A stretch of DNA of 64,000 nt from Borrelia sp. RT5S (GCF_021165755.1 NZ_CP088936.1:186001-250000), one strand, 5' to 3'; positions 19,118 through 28,316 are shown, numbered from the stretch's first letter. Notes: generated from the letters alone by a model not told the origin. Translations and numbers: made by a program.

Positions 19118-20047
19118 ATGCTAAATATTCCAAAATTTTTCAATAAAACATACGAATACACAATAGTGCTCATTATATTGATAATAATAGCGGTAATAGT
19201 CATCTCAAATGTTTTCGTAGTTGGTCCATCAGAGGAAGCAATTGTTCTTCGCCTTGGAAGACTAAATAGAACACTTGAATCGGGAATACATATAAAAATT
19301 CCACTAATTGAGGAAAAATTCATTCTACCAGTAAAGATAGTACAAGAGGTGAAGTTTGGATTTAATTCAGACAATAACAGAGGAATTAATGTTGGTGAGG
19401 ATGAAGGAGTAATTATTACTGGAGATTTAAACATAATAAATGTTGAATGGCTAATACAATATAAAATAAACGACCCATATTCTTTCATGTTTAAAGTACA
19501 GGACCCAGAAGAAACCATCAAAGACATTGCAAAGTCGTCAATGAACAGGTTGATCGGGGATAACACTATTTTTGAGATAATTAACGACAACAGAGTCGGT
19601 GTTACAGAAGGAGTAAAATCCTCTATGAATGAAATTATTAAAACATATAATTTAGGGATAGATATTGTGCAGGTACAAATCAGAAATGCTATGCCACCGA
19701 AGGGCAAAGTTTATGAAGCATTTGAAGATGTTAATATTGCGATACAAGATAAAAATAAGTTCATCAATGAGGGAAAGAAAGAATTTAATCAAATCGTTCC
19801 CAAAATTAAAGGAGAAGCACTTAAGGTACTAGAGGAAGCTAAGGGATACAAAGAGAGTAGAATAAATAACGCCCTAGCTGATACTAAGATTTTTAACGCA
19901 ATTTTAAATGCATACATTAAAGATCCAGAAATTACAAGAGAGAGGCTCTACAATGAAACAATGAAGGAGATCCTTGAAAATAAAGATAACATTGAAATAA
20001 TCGACAAGAATTTCAAAAACTTCCTTCCGTTTAAGGAGATAAAGTAA
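19118..20047 (+). CDS. hflK: HflK, SPFH-domain membrane protein
   Basis: HflK pairs with HflC as a large inner-membrane assembly that modulates the FtsH protease. A single N-terminal membrane helix (VLIILIIIAVIVISNVFVV) is followed by the SPFH domain (VVGPSEEAIVLRLGRLNRTLESG, then PEETIKDIAKSSMNRLIGD) and a charged coiled-coil tail with EALKVLEEAKGYKE. The ATG has an AAAGGAGG ribosome site. It abuts hflC with no gap, so the pair is one operon. Confidence 0.94.
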   Translation: MLNIPKFFNKTYEYTIVLIILIIIAVIVISNVFVVGPSEEAIVLRLGRLNRTLESGIHIKIPLIEEKFILPVKIVQEVKFGFNSDNNRGINVGEDEGVIITGDLNIINVEWLIQYKINDPYSFMFKVQDPEETIKDIAKSSMNRLIGDNTIFEIINDNRVGVTEGVKSSMNEIIKTYNLGIDIVQVQIRNAMPPKGKVYEAFEDVNIAIQDKNKFINEGKKEFNQIVPKIKGEALKVLEEAKGYKESRINNALADTKIFNAILNAYIKDPEITRERLYNETMKEILENKDNIEIIDKNFKNFLPFKEIK

Positions 20048-21019
20048 ATGAAATACATGGTAAAATTCTTATTCTCTATTGCTAAAACTGCTGTCTTTAC
20101 ATTACTATTTGCTTTAATCTCACTTTCCATAATGCAACCAATTTATATCCTAAAAGAAAATGAGATATCAATCACTACAAGACTTGGAAAAATTGAGAGA
20201 ACTGAAAACACAGCAGGACTTAAATATAAAATTCCATTTATTGAACATGTGCAAATATTTCCCAAAATCATACTCAGATGGGACGGGGAGCCCCAAAGAA
20301 TTCCAACGGGTGGAGAGGAAAAGCAATTAATATGGATAGATACAACTGCTAGATGGAAAATTGCAGATATTAATAAATTCTACACATCAATTAAAACAAT
20401 GGATAGGGCTTATGTAAGAATTGATGCTGCCATTGAACCTGCTGTTAGAGGTGTTATTGCTATGTATCCTTTACTTGAAATGATTAGAAGTTCAAACGAC
20501 CCAGTTCAAAGATTATCTCACGGAATTTTAACAGCTCAAGAGGCTAAGAGTGACACAACTTATCAGATAACAAAGGGTCGAAAAACCATCGAAAATGAAA
20601 TAATTCAGGTTGCAAATAAAAACACTAAAGATATTGGAATTGAAATTGTTGATGTTCTTATTAGAAAAATTAGCTACGACCCAAGCTTAATCGATTCAGT
20701 ACATAACAGAATGATCTCAGAAAGGCAACAAATTGCAGAAGAACAAAGAAGTACGGGAATGGCTGAGAAAACGGAAATACTTGGTAGCATTGAAAAAGAA
20801 AAACTAAAATTATTAAGTGAGGCAAAAGCTGAGGCAGCTAAAATTAAAGCTGAGGGAGATAGTGAAGCGGCACGTATTTATGCAGCCGCATATGGGAAAA
20901 GTGTTGAATTTTACAGATTTTGGCAAGCACTAGAAAGCTACAAGACAGTACTTAAAGATAAGCGAAAAACATTTTCAACAGATATGGACTTCTTCAGGTA
21001 CTTACATAACAGAAAATGA
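20048..21019 (+). CDS. hflC: HflC, SPFH-domain membrane protein
   Basis: Partner of HflK. An N-terminal helix (AKTAVFTLLFALISLSIMQP) is followed by the SPFH domain with the HflC-type start of the domain KENEISITTRLGKIERT, the conserved DTTARWKIAD, and IGIEIVDVLIRKISYD near residue 200. The C-terminal part is helical and rich in Lys, Glu and Ala (EKEKLKLLSEAKAEAAKIK), as in SPFH oligomers. Length 323 is normal. Confidence 0.94.
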   Translation: MKYMVKFLFSIAKTAVFTLLFALISLSIMQPIYILKENEISITTRLGKIERTENTAGLKYKIPFIEHVQIFPKIILRWDGEPQRIPTGGEEKQLIWIDTTARWKIADINKFYTSIKTMDRAYVRIDAAIEPAVRGVIAMYPLLEMIRSSNDPVQRLSHGILTAQEAKSDTTYQITKGRKTIENEIIQVANKNTKDIGIEIVDVLIRKISYDPSLIDSVHNRMISERQQIAEEQRSTGMAEKTEILGSIEKEKLKLLSEAKAEAAKIKAEGDSEAARIYAAAYGKSVEFYRFWQALESYKTVLKDKRKTFSTDMDFFRYLHNRK

Positions 21020-21096
21020 AACGATACGTTAGATTTAATAAAAGTTTTATTTAAAAATGATATTAAAGGTTTATTATAACAATTCCCTATTCTTTA

Positions 21097-21252
21097 ATGG
21101 CTACAGAGTCGTTGCTCCGATTGTTTAGAGTCAAATTCACAGAAAAAGTGGACAAACGAAGTACTATCATTTTTGCTAGTATTACGGAGAAGACAAAACA
21201 AACCCCATACTTAGTAGGCTATGACATAAAAAATATGCCTTATTCATTCTGA
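21097..21252 (+). other. possible gene remnant or small ORF after hflC
   Basis: Within the 254-bp gap after hflC is an ATG-started 51-codon frame (MATESLLRLFRVKFTEKVD at the start, ending KNMPYSF). No ribosome site precedes it and neighbouring frames carry coding-like fragments, so it is better read as a decayed gene than as an active one. The rest of the gap is AT-rich and shows nothing else. Confidence 0.25.
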
Positions 21253-21273
21253 ATAATGATTGTAAAGCTCGCA

Positions 21274-22113
21274 TTATTCAAAATTATTCAAAATGTACTT
21301 TAATACAGCATCATTATAATGGTAATCTATTACTTCGCAAGCCTTATCCTTAAGCGCATCAATACCATTCTGAGGAGTGACCTTGTGAATTTCATTTTCG
21401 TTAAAGACAGAGATATCATTGTCAGAATCCCCAAAATAAACAATATCTTTGTAAGAAATAGACAAATAATCAGCTAAAAATTTAATCCCATTTATCTTCT
21501 CAGCACGAACGCTTTGTATTTCAATAACACTAATCTTGTCATTAAATTCTACTCTTCCATACTTAGAAACCTTAAGTTCAGAATAACTTTTCATATTCAA
21601 AAAAATATCTTCGATTCTTTCCCGAGTAGCAATAATGGTAACAGACAAAACATCATAAAGAGAAATATCACTAAGTTTATCTATTTTGACAATATTTGAA
21701 CGGCAATAGGTTTGCTTAAATGTAAGATACCAATGCTCTAAAAAATTATTAATACCATCATAAACATTAAACACCTCTCCTTTTTGTATCACTTTAAAAA
21801 ATACAGAAAACCCATTATGCTTAAAACAAGAATAAATATCATCAACACAATCCCAACTTATGTTTTCTACATAAAGGGGCCTGCTCTGATCTACAGATGT
21901 GACATAAGCACCGTCATGACTAATTAAAGGAATCTTAAAATTAAATCCTCTCAAAGGAGACCTCATAAGATAAAAATCTCTGCCTGTTGCAACCGTAAAA
22001 TTAAAATCATCTCTCTTCAGAAGTTCCCTCAGACTATTCCTTGAAAAATCTGATAAGGATCCCCTACTATCAAGCAACGTACCATCTAAATCCGTAATAA
22101 AAACTTTGCTCAC
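21274..22113 (-). CDS. HAD-superfamily sugar phosphatase, Cof type
   Basis: A 279-residue HAD class IIB phosphatase. Motif I ITDLDGTLLDSRG holds the nucleophile and acid-base Asp; FTVATGRDFYLM carries motif II (Thr); Lys and KIN-GIKFLADYL precede motif IV, VYFGDSDNDISVF. The cap domain lies between about 80 and 190. Likely substrates are sugar phosphates or similar metabolites, but this cannot be set from sequence. The start is a GTG with AGGAGT 6-7 bases upstream. It stands alone between hflC and tRNA-Phe and is flanked by the possible remnant, so this locus may vary among strains. Confidence 0.93.
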   Translation of the reverse strand: MSKVFITDLDGTLLDSRGSLSDFSRNSLRELLKRDDFNFTVATGRDFYLMRSPLRGFNFKIPLISHDGAYVTSVDQSRPLYVENISWDCVDDIYSCFKHNGFSVFFKVIQKGEVFNVYDGINNFLEHWYLTFKQTYCRSNIVKIDKLSDISLYDVLSVTIIATRERIEDIFLNMKSYSELKVSKYGRVEFNDKISVIEIQSVRAEKINGIKFLADYLSISYKDIVYFGDSDNDISVFNENEIHKVTPQNGIDALKDKACEVIDYHYNDAVLKYILNNFE

Positions 22114-22258
22114 AAAATTACTCCTATGTTCCTAAATAGAGCGCACAAAGCTAATTGTACAACTTTAAACATAAAAACAAAAATTGCCCTTCCCTATTTG
22201 TGTTTATTGACAAAAAAAAATGTTTGTGAAAAAATTATGGTGTTACATAACAAGAATG

Positions 22259-22331
22259 GCCGCTGTAGCTCAGTTGGTAGAGCATAGGACTGAAAATCCT
22301 TGTGTCAGGAGTTCGATTCTCCTCGGCGGCA
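22259..22331 (+). tRNA. tRNA-Phe (anticodon GAA)
   Basis: A 73-base cloverleaf: acceptor GCCGCTG pairs with CGGCGGC (one G-T), D-arm GCTCAGTTGGTAGAGC, anticodon stem and loop GGACTGAAAATCC, T-loop TTCGATT, discriminator A. CCA is not encoded. Confidence 0.96.
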
Positions 22332-22505
22332 ATGTTTCATTGGTTTTGTTTGTTGCATTATTGGTTAGTGACAATGGTCTTGTCTTGGGGTTTTGATTTC
22401 TCTTTAATGCGAGGGCGCCTGTGGAACAGCAGAGCTTAAAATCGTTCCTCGGGGAGTTTGTTCTCTTGGGGCTGCTATTTAAAATTCTACTTAAGAGGGC
22501 TCAGG
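22332..22505 (+). other. G+C-rich leader between tRNA-Phe and the HD-domain gene
   Basis: About 120 bases here (22381-22500) are roughly 46% G+C against about 30% around them. TCTTGGGG occurs twice (near 22383 and 22474), and CGAGG (about 22410) can pair with CCTCG (about 22447). This may be a structured 5' leader for the gene at 22506, or an unannotated RNA following tRNA-Phe. No ORF in it is convincing. Confidence 0.4.
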
Positions 22506-24041
22506 ATGATTCTCAAAGAAATAAAAAGGATAGAAGACTTAACAGAAGATGATATTATTTTTTCAAATATCGGAAATTTGTCCAAACTGAGTGCACGAGT
22601 AAATGATAGAATCATTAAAGCTTTAAAGCAGGGAAGTGTTTCACACATACCCGTAATTAATAACTATACAAACATGCCACATGAAAAATTGATAAGTATG
22701 GTCAATGAGGAGCTATTAGACAACGAAATAAATTCTTTAAAGGAAGATTTAATACAGGCTTTAAAGGACGTATACAAGCCCTTCTCAGAAAGAGATAAAA
22801 TATTTGTAATTTCCGGTAAGAAGAGCTTGATCAATCTAAACATTCTTATGGAAGAAGCACCCGATTCAATTTACTTTAAAGAGATCATTGAGGGTAGTTT
22901 TAAGATTTTACCAACACATAAAATGATATCTATTCAAAAGTTACTACTGGAAGTGTATGATTACTTTGATCTTCAAAAGATTAGGAATAAAGATAATCTT
23001 TCTAACGCAAGAACAATCAAAAAGCTATACCTGCATTCGATCAGAAGAGATTGGGAATTTTTTAATGGAAAAGTAAAAACATCAGGAGATTCTGTCTTAT
23101 TACACGCAATTGACACTACAATTTATTTTTTAATGACAATTGCACACTTAAATAAGGAGAGAGCAGCAAAAGATGCCCCTCGTTCAACAACAAAATTTTT
23201 TATCGACAAAGGACACTATACACAATTCACAGAATTTTTCTATGACAACAACATAATAATACAAGCTGCTCTTGGTGTGCTTTTGCATCCCATCGGACTC
23301 ATGCATACTACTATACTACAAAACTTAAAAGACAAAATTAGCTTTAAAAACAAGGATGCAGAGGAAAAATACAGGCTTAAGGTGGAGAATTTAGAGAAAA
23401 GCATTAATGTATCTAAGAATCTATTTAGACTCAGAGAAGACATATCTCCCATTACAAAGATGATAATAAACGGACAAAGAAGTTACCTTGACAGTAAAAA
23501 TCATTTGGATATAAAAATTAAAAGATTCACTCACGAACTTATTAGAATTTTTTGTTTAATAGATACTTACGATGAAATGGTCAATCCTATTACGATAAAA
23601 GAACCCGTCAACCCCCTGGAAGCTATTGAGTTTCTATTGCAAAATAGCTCAAAATACCATTGGGACACAGGCAAGCCGAATGAATACTTAAAGAACAAAA
23701 AATTTGATGCAAAAATGTTAAAAATTTTTCTAAAAATACTTGCACCCTTTGACTATGGGGAAATTCTAGACATTTGCACAAAAGATTGCAATGAGTCCTT
23801 ATTCAAGGTCGTTGTTTGCGATTACAATATGGGCATGATGCCCATTTTATCTGTCATAAGAAAAAAAGATAAAGCCTATAACATTGGAGATGTGGTACTT
23901 AACCTTGATTCCAAAGAGATAATCGTTAAGGGAGAAAAAGGAGAGATAAAGAAAAGTTCACTAAAAAATGTTAGCAAATTTGAATTAAAGCGCAATATCG
24001 AGGAACTCAGAAGTCATGAGTTTAATCTTTTTGCTCTCTAA
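22506..24041 (+). CDS. degenerate HD-GYP-like protein
   Basis: A protein of 511 residues, taking the ATG at 22506 (MILKEIKRIEDL), which has an AGAGGG ribosome site; the frame itself opens at 22458. The middle resembles an HD-GYP phosphodiesterase domain: His200 in HAIDTTIYFLMTIAHLNK, then LLHPIGLMHTTI at 259-270, and later IFCLIDTYDEMVNPI, similar to the late DxxDA stretch of HD-GYP proteins. The diagnostic His-Asp reads His261-Pro262, so metal binding and cyclic-di-GMP hydrolysis are unlikely. The N-terminal 150 residues and C-terminal 100 are not recognised. It probably has a binding or regulatory role. Confidence 0.65.
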   Translation: MILKEIKRIEDLTEDDIIFSNIGNLSKLSARVNDRIIKALKQGSVSHIPVINNYTNMPHEKLISMVNEELLDNEINSLKEDLIQALKDVYKPFSERDKIFVISGKKSLINLNILMEEAPDSIYFKEIIEGSFKILPTHKMISIQKLLLEVYDYFDLQKIRNKDNLSNARTIKKLYLHSIRRDWEFFNGKVKTSGDSVLLHAIDTTIYFLMTIAHLNKERAAKDAPRSTTKFFIDKGHYTQFTEFFYDNNIIIQAALGVLLHPIGLMHTTILQNLKDKISFKNKDAEEKYRLKVENLEKSINVSKNLFRLREDISPITKMIINGQRSYLDSKNHLDIKIKRFTHELIRIFCLIDTYDEMVNPITIKEPVNPLEAIEFLLQNSSKYHWDTGKPNEYLKNKKFDAKMLKIFLKILAPFDYGEILDICTKDCNESLFKVVVCDYNMGMMPILSVIRKKDKAYNIGDVVLNLDSKEIIVKGEKGEIKKSSLKNVSKFELKRNIEELRSHEFNLFAL

Positions 24042-24060
24042 AGATTGAATATTGAGATTA

Positions 24061-24600
24061 TTAATGATCGAACTTGTAAAAATCAAGTTTTGAATCGCCG
24101 TATCTCCTGGAATCGTATTTAGAAAGACTCAAGATACTGCTACTTAAATGTTCCCTAGAAGGATGATGGATAATAATCTTTGCTTTTTTATTTAAGCTCC
24201 CATTTCTTGAAACTGCTTCAAACAGTTTTTCTTTAAAAAGATAATCAAAAGGTGGGTCAAGATAGATAAAATCATAAAAAAGATTACTTCTTTTGATGAA
24301 AAACTCGGCCTCATTGAAAAAAAATTTATAAGGCTCCTTTATGAAACCAAAATTCTTAACCAAAACGCTCCTAGAAGCCTTATTGCAATCAACAAGATGA
24401 GCAAGCCGAGCTCCTCTACTGAGAGCCTCAAGAGACATTATCCCTGTACCCGCAAACACGTCAAGAAAATTTGCATCTAAAATCTGATTAAAAATAATGG
24501 AAAACAGAGCCTCTCTAACAACAGCCATCACAGGACGCACACCGCCCGTCCTAGGAAAAGCAACTCTTCTCCCCTTGTACTTGCCTGCACTCACATGCAT
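24061..24600 (-). CDS. rsmD: 16S rRNA (guanine966-N2)-methyltransferase RsmD
   Basis: The Rossmann-fold methyltransferase that modifies G966 of 16S rRNA. Family marks: VSAGKYKGRRVAFP at the N-terminus, RPVMAVVREALFSII, DVFAGTGIMSLEALSRGA (SAM site) and the catalytic YLDPPFDYLF. Length about 179 is normal. An in-frame GTG two codons upstream (24606) is an alternative start; neither has a good ribosome site. Confidence 0.93.
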   Translation of the reverse strand: MHVSAGKYKGRRVAFPRTGGVRPVMAVVREALFSIIFNQILDANFLDVFAGTGIMSLEALSRGARLAHLVDCNKASRSVLVKNFGFIKEPYKFFFNEAEFFIKRSNLFYDFIYLDPPFDYLFKEKLFEAVSRNGSLNKKAKIIIHHPSREHLSSSILSLSKYDSRRYGDSKLDFYKFDH

Positions 24601-24655
24601 GAGCACTAATTTTAAATTATTTTAACAAAATATTAAATATTTAAAACTTGAATTT

Positions 24656-24664
24656 TGATATAAT
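24656..24664 (+). promoter_or_regulatory. extended -10 promoter of galU
   Basis: TGATATAAT, that is TGn directly before a perfect TATAAT (24659-24664), with no good -35. The ATG of galU follows 23 bases later after an AAGAGGGA ribosome site. Confidence 0.55.
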
Positions 24665-24686
24665 TTTTCCTTAAGAGGGACATGCT

Positions 24687-25520
24687 ATGAAAGGTATAAT
24701 CTTAGCAGCTGGATATGGCACAAGATTTTTACCAGTAACAAAAACCATTCCAAAGGAAATGTTGCCAATTTTAAACAGACCGGCCATTGATTACGTCGTT
24801 GAAGAATTTATTAATTCTGGCATTAAAGACATATTAATAATAACTTCAAGAAGAAAGGAAGTTCTAGATAATTATTTCGACAGAGAAATTGAACTTGAAT
24901 CTATATTTAAAAAAGAGAATAGGCGAGATTTACTAGAAATCATTGATCTTAAGGACATCAATATTAGCTTTATAAAACAAAATGAGATGATGGGCACAGG
25001 ACATGCTTTACTGCATGCAAAACCTTGGATTGGGGGTGAAACCACAGTGGTGGCATACCCCGATGATCTACACATTGGAAACCCTCCCCTAACAGCACAA
25101 CTTATAGGATTACATCAAGAAACTGGAAAAAGTATACTGTCTATTATTGAAAATCCCAAAAACATCAATAGATATGGAGTAATAGAATTAGACAAAGACA
25201 ACATTCATGTCAAAGACATCATAGAAAAGCCAGAAATCGGAAAAGAACCAAGCAATAAGGCTTCCATTGGGAGATTTTTATATACTTACGAATTTTTTAA
25301 GTACTTAGAAGAAGGATTTAAAATTCACAAGAGGGGAGAATATCATCACATTTATGCTTTAAGGAAACTGATGTCTGAGGGCAAGGTACTGTATAAAGAA
25401 ATAGAAGGTGAAAGACTTGATACAGGTGATATTGAAGGCTATTTAGAGGCAATAATTAAAGTTGCTAAAAGAGACGACAAGTTACTCAAGATAATTAAGA
25501 ATTTAGTAGAGGCTAAGTGA
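24687..25520 (+). CDS. galU: UTP--glucose-1-phosphate uridylyltransferase
   Basis: Makes UDP-glucose for glycolipid and polysaccharide synthesis. The nucleotidyltransferase start KGIILAAGYGTRFLPVTKTIPKE contains the loop that binds UTP; later VVEEFINSGIKDI, GTGHALLHAKPWI, VAYPDDLH and the lysine in IIEKPEIGKEPSN are typical of bacterial GalU/GtaB. Length 277 is a little short of the usual 290-300. The end overlaps the next gene by 4 bp (GTGA). Confidence 0.95.
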   Translation: MKGIILAAGYGTRFLPVTKTIPKEMLPILNRPAIDYVVEEFINSGIKDILIITSRRKEVLDNYFDREIELESIFKKENRRDLLEIIDLKDINISFIKQNEMMGTGHALLHAKPWIGGETTVVAYPDDLHIGNPPLTAQLIGLHQETGKSILSIIENPKNINRYGVIELDKDNIHVKDIIEKPEIGKEPSNKASIGRFLYTYEFFKYLEEGFKIHKRGEYHHIYALRKLMSEGKVLYKEIEGERLDTGDIEGYLEAIIKVAKRDDKLLKIIKNLVEAK

Positions 25521-27229
25521 ACACAATAAAAAAACGCCAAGAATTTTATGCTTCTCTCAGCTTATTGAGAAAATACATAGATGAAAACATAGAAGAAAAA
25601 ATTTTAAAATATAGCATTTTCTCAAAACTTTACATGCTAAATGAAGAAGAGATTAAAAATCTTATAGAAATAAGCAAAGAATACGAACTTGAAAAAAACA
25701 AAATAAACAGTACTCTTGAAGAATATTACTATGAAAAAAATAAAGACACAAAAATTAAAGATTGGCTGTTAGGGATAATTAGGGAAAAAAATTCATTACA
25801 AATACGAAAAGAAACAAATCTTATTAGTAAAAGACTTGGAATAACATATAAATTGAAATCAACCCATTATTTAAAGTTAATTGAAATACAAAATAATCCA
25901 GAGTACCCCTTGTGCAAAAGGGAATTATATAAACAACTGATATTAAACTTCTCAAGCAACATAAAAGCAGAAAATTTAGAACCAACAGTAGATATACTAG
26001 TAGCTGTAAGAAATAGAAACAAGGAAGAAATTAAACACATCTTAAAGCAACCCCAAACACTACAAAGACTCTTCAAGTCTAGCTTGACAAGAAAAGAAAG
26101 TAGAGTAATAAAACTGCAAAAATTGCTTATCTTAACGTACTGGCCGGTAGGATGCTTATCTAGACCTCTTTTTAATAAAATTTTAACAAAAAGTTATAAA
26201 CACACGATAGGTGAAATCTTGACCTTAACGTACGATGAGATTCTTAAATACCTTCGCACAATGAAAACCTTAAGCCTTAATGAAATTTTTTACAAAGGAT
26301 CAAGAAAAAATATCAATTTTAATTACTTTTTCAGCGACTTTACAAAATACACCCCCAAGGATTTTCAAAATGCACTAAAAATGTATTTGTCTTTGTTTGA
26401 AAAAATTGCAATAAGCAAATATTTACAGTGGTTCTTTAAGGATAAAGTACCAAACGAATGGGAAGATTTTATTTTTGCAATTGAATACATAGCAAAACAC
26501 AGGTTGTTAAACTTAAGTGAAAAAATAGAAGATATCATTGCAGCAAAATTTCAAGCAGAGGACTTCTTTGTGTCTTTTGAAAAAATGAGCTTTAACCCAT
26601 ACAGGAATGCAAACGCATTTCAAAACAAACATATAAAGAAAACATTTTTACAAAATGTGATCAATTACATTAAAGACAATACGAAAGAAATAAACACATA
26701 TGGATGGATAGCGTTCTACATTTATGCAGATAAAGATGACAAGGAAAATTTCTCAAACGATATAAAAACATTCTTTAGGAACAAAGATTTTGAAATTCAG
26801 AATCAAATACTTGTACACTTTTTGTCCCTTTATCCGAATATTGGTATGGAGCATTTGCAATTCATATCGGAAATGATACTCCATCTTGACGAGAATAAAA
26901 TTACCATACCTAAAGAAATAATAAGAATGCAGAAGACCCTTGCCCAAGAATTAGACTACTATGAATCATACATTTTCATTAAATCATTAACCTTAAGAAC
27001 AAGAGTACTTAAAATTTTACATAAGAATATTCAACCAAACCCAATGTTAAACTCGGTAGAGTTTAGGAATGAAAAGCTACTACCTGCATTGTGTTATGTT
27101 ATTTATTACTTAAACCCAAATGCGTTAAAAGAAGAGAAGTCGATCCACTCTACGCAAAAAGAAGATATAATGAAATTCATTTCATTTTTGGATAAAGATC
27201 AAAATAAATTTATCTCTAGAACAAAATGA
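25517..27229 (+). CDS. conserved hypothetical protein, 570 residues
   Basis: A lysine-rich, mostly helical soluble protein with no signal peptide, membrane helix or motif that I recognise. It begins with GTG overlapping the galU stop, so it is translated from the galU transcript. The order galU, this gene, TPR protein, Lmp1-like protein, mutL suggests a single long operon. No function is proposed. Confidence 0.75.
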   Translation: MNTIKKRQEFYASLSLLRKYIDENIEEKILKYSIFSKLYMLNEEEIKNLIEISKEYELEKNKINSTLEEYYYEKNKDTKIKDWLLGIIREKNSLQIRKETNLISKRLGITYKLKSTHYLKLIEIQNNPEYPLCKRELYKQLILNFSSNIKAENLEPTVDILVAVRNRNKEEIKHILKQPQTLQRLFKSSLTRKESRVIKLQKLLILTYWPVGCLSRPLFNKILTKSYKHTIGEILTLTYDEILKYLRTMKTLSLNEIFYKGSRKNINFNYFFSDFTKYTPKDFQNALKMYLSLFEKIAISKYLQWFFKDKVPNEWEDFIFAIEYIAKHRLLNLSEKIEDIIAAKFQAEDFFVSFEKMSFNPYRNANAFQNKHIKKTFLQNVINYIKDNTKEINTYGWIAFYIYADKDDKENFSNDIKTFFRNKDFEIQNQILVHFLSLYPNIGMEHLQFISEMILHLDENKITIPKEIIRMQKTLAQELDYYESYIFIKSLTLRTRVLKILHKNIQPNPMLNSVEFRNEKLLPALCYVIYYLNPNALKEEKSIHSTQKEDIMKFISFLDKDQNKFISRTK

Positions 27230-27260
27230 AATATAGCAATATTTACACTAACATAATACA

Positions 27261-28316
27261 ATGTTAATGATAAAAGATATGAAGACTCATTTTTTACTGC
27301 TCAAAAACTCGATAATCTTTGCTTTGTTTCTAGTATTATTGTTAAACCCTAATTTCGCGTATGCCCAAAGATTAATTAGAATTGGACAGGAAGAGATTAA
27401 AAATAAAAACTACTCAAAGGCAATAAAAATTCTCAGTGATGCTATTCAAAAGTATCCAAAAGCACAAAACGGATATTATTTTCTGGCAATAGCCTATAGG
27501 GAAAATAACCAGTTAACAGAGTCAGAGGGTGCTTTGCTTGATGGAATTGCAGTTGGAGGGAGTATTGACTATAAGCTATATTTTGAACTTGGAAACATAA
27601 TGTTTAAAAGGGGCGAGGGGTACTACAATCTAGCAATCAAATACTATTCCAACTCCGTTAAAAACATGCCTAATTACGACAGGGCACTGCTTAACAGAGC
27701 AAACTCTTATGTTGAACAAGGAAAAGTCAATTTTAAGGAAAAAGATTACAAAAATGCATGGGATTCCTACACTATGGCGATTCACGACTATTCACAATTT
27801 ATTACCCTGAGGTACGAGACTGAAAAAAAAGACGACATTCTCCATATGATAAACCTCTTAAGAGATAAAAAAGCGGACCTGGAGGAACTTGACAAAAGTC
27901 TAAAAAGCGGAGACGCCCTTATTCCTAAAGATAGTAAAGATAGTAAAGATAGTAAAGATAGTAAAGATAGTAAAGATAGTAAAGATAGTAAAGATAGTAA
28001 AGATAGTAAAGATAGTAAAGATAGTAAAGATAGTAAAGATAGTAAAGATAGTAAAGATAGTAAAGATAGTAAAGATAGTAAAGATAGTAAAGATAGTAAA
28101 GATAGTAAAGATAGTAAAGATAGTAAAGATAGTAAAGATAGTAAAGATAGTAAAGATAGTAAAGATAGTAAAGATAGTAAAGATAGTAAAGATAGTAAAG
28201 ATAGTAAAGATAGTAAAGATAGTCCTGAAGAAGAATTTGAGAGTAATTTAAAGACAGATTCTTTAATTGAGCTAGAAAAAATTAATTTGCAAGAGGAGTT
28301 AACAATAGATGAATAA
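27261..28316 (+). CDS. exported TPR protein with a 33-copy Lys-Asp-Ser repeat
   Basis: A 351-residue protein: signal peptide (about residues 1-36, ending FAYA-Q), TPR repeats (about 37-180; NKNYSKAIKILSDAIQKYPK), a linker, then residues 223-321 which are a perfect tandem repeat of the tripeptide KDS, and an acidic tail with EEEFESNL. The repeat is encoded by 33 identical copies of a 9-base unit. The ATG at 27261 has no clear ribosome site; ATG at 27279 (MKTHFLLL) is an alternative start that gives a more usual signal peptide. It overlaps the lmp1-like gene by 8 bp. Confidence 0.85.
   Translation: MLMIKDMKTHFLLLKNSIIFALFLVLLLNPNFAYAQRLIRIGQEEIKNKNYSKAIKILSDAIQKYPKAQNGYYFLAIAYRENNQLTESEGALLDGIAVGGSIDYKLYFELGNIMFKRGEGYYNLAIKYYSNSVKNMPNYDRALLNRANSYVEQGKVNFKEKDYKNAWDSYTMAIHDYSQFITLRYETEKKDDILHMINLLRDKKADLEELDKSLKSGDALIPKDSKDSKDSKDSKDSKDSKDSKDSKDSKDSKDSKDSKDSKDSKDSKDSKDSKDSKDSKDSKDSKDSKDSKDSKDSKDSKDSKDSKDSKDSKDSKDSKDSPEEEFESNLKTDSLIELEKINLQEELTIDE
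27927..28223 (+). repeat. 33 perfect tandem copies of AAAGATAGT
   Basis: 297 bp of an uninterrupted 9-base unit, counted from the positions of its first and last copies and in frame with the TPR protein. Every copy inspected is identical. Changes by whole units would keep the frame. In practice the copy number is likely to vary between isolates and to be hard to assemble from short reads. Confidence 0.97.

Noticed and set aside
19033-19707. A 224-codon antisense ORF over hflK
   Set aside because: It lies wholly opposite a well-supported gene, and its product is just the low-complexity reverse of the SPFH coding sequence.
22207-22250. A TTGACA (22207-22212) as -35 of the tRNA-Phe promoter
   Set aside because: No -10 stands at 16-18 bases; the best TATGGT is 23 bases away.
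22381-22505. A second tRNA or the signal recognition RNA in the G+C-rich leader
   Set aside because: No cloverleaf and none of the conserved SRP RNA loop sequence is present.
27927-28223. The tandem repeat as a CRISPR array
   Set aside because: The units are 9 bp, contiguous and without spacers, and they are in frame with a protein.
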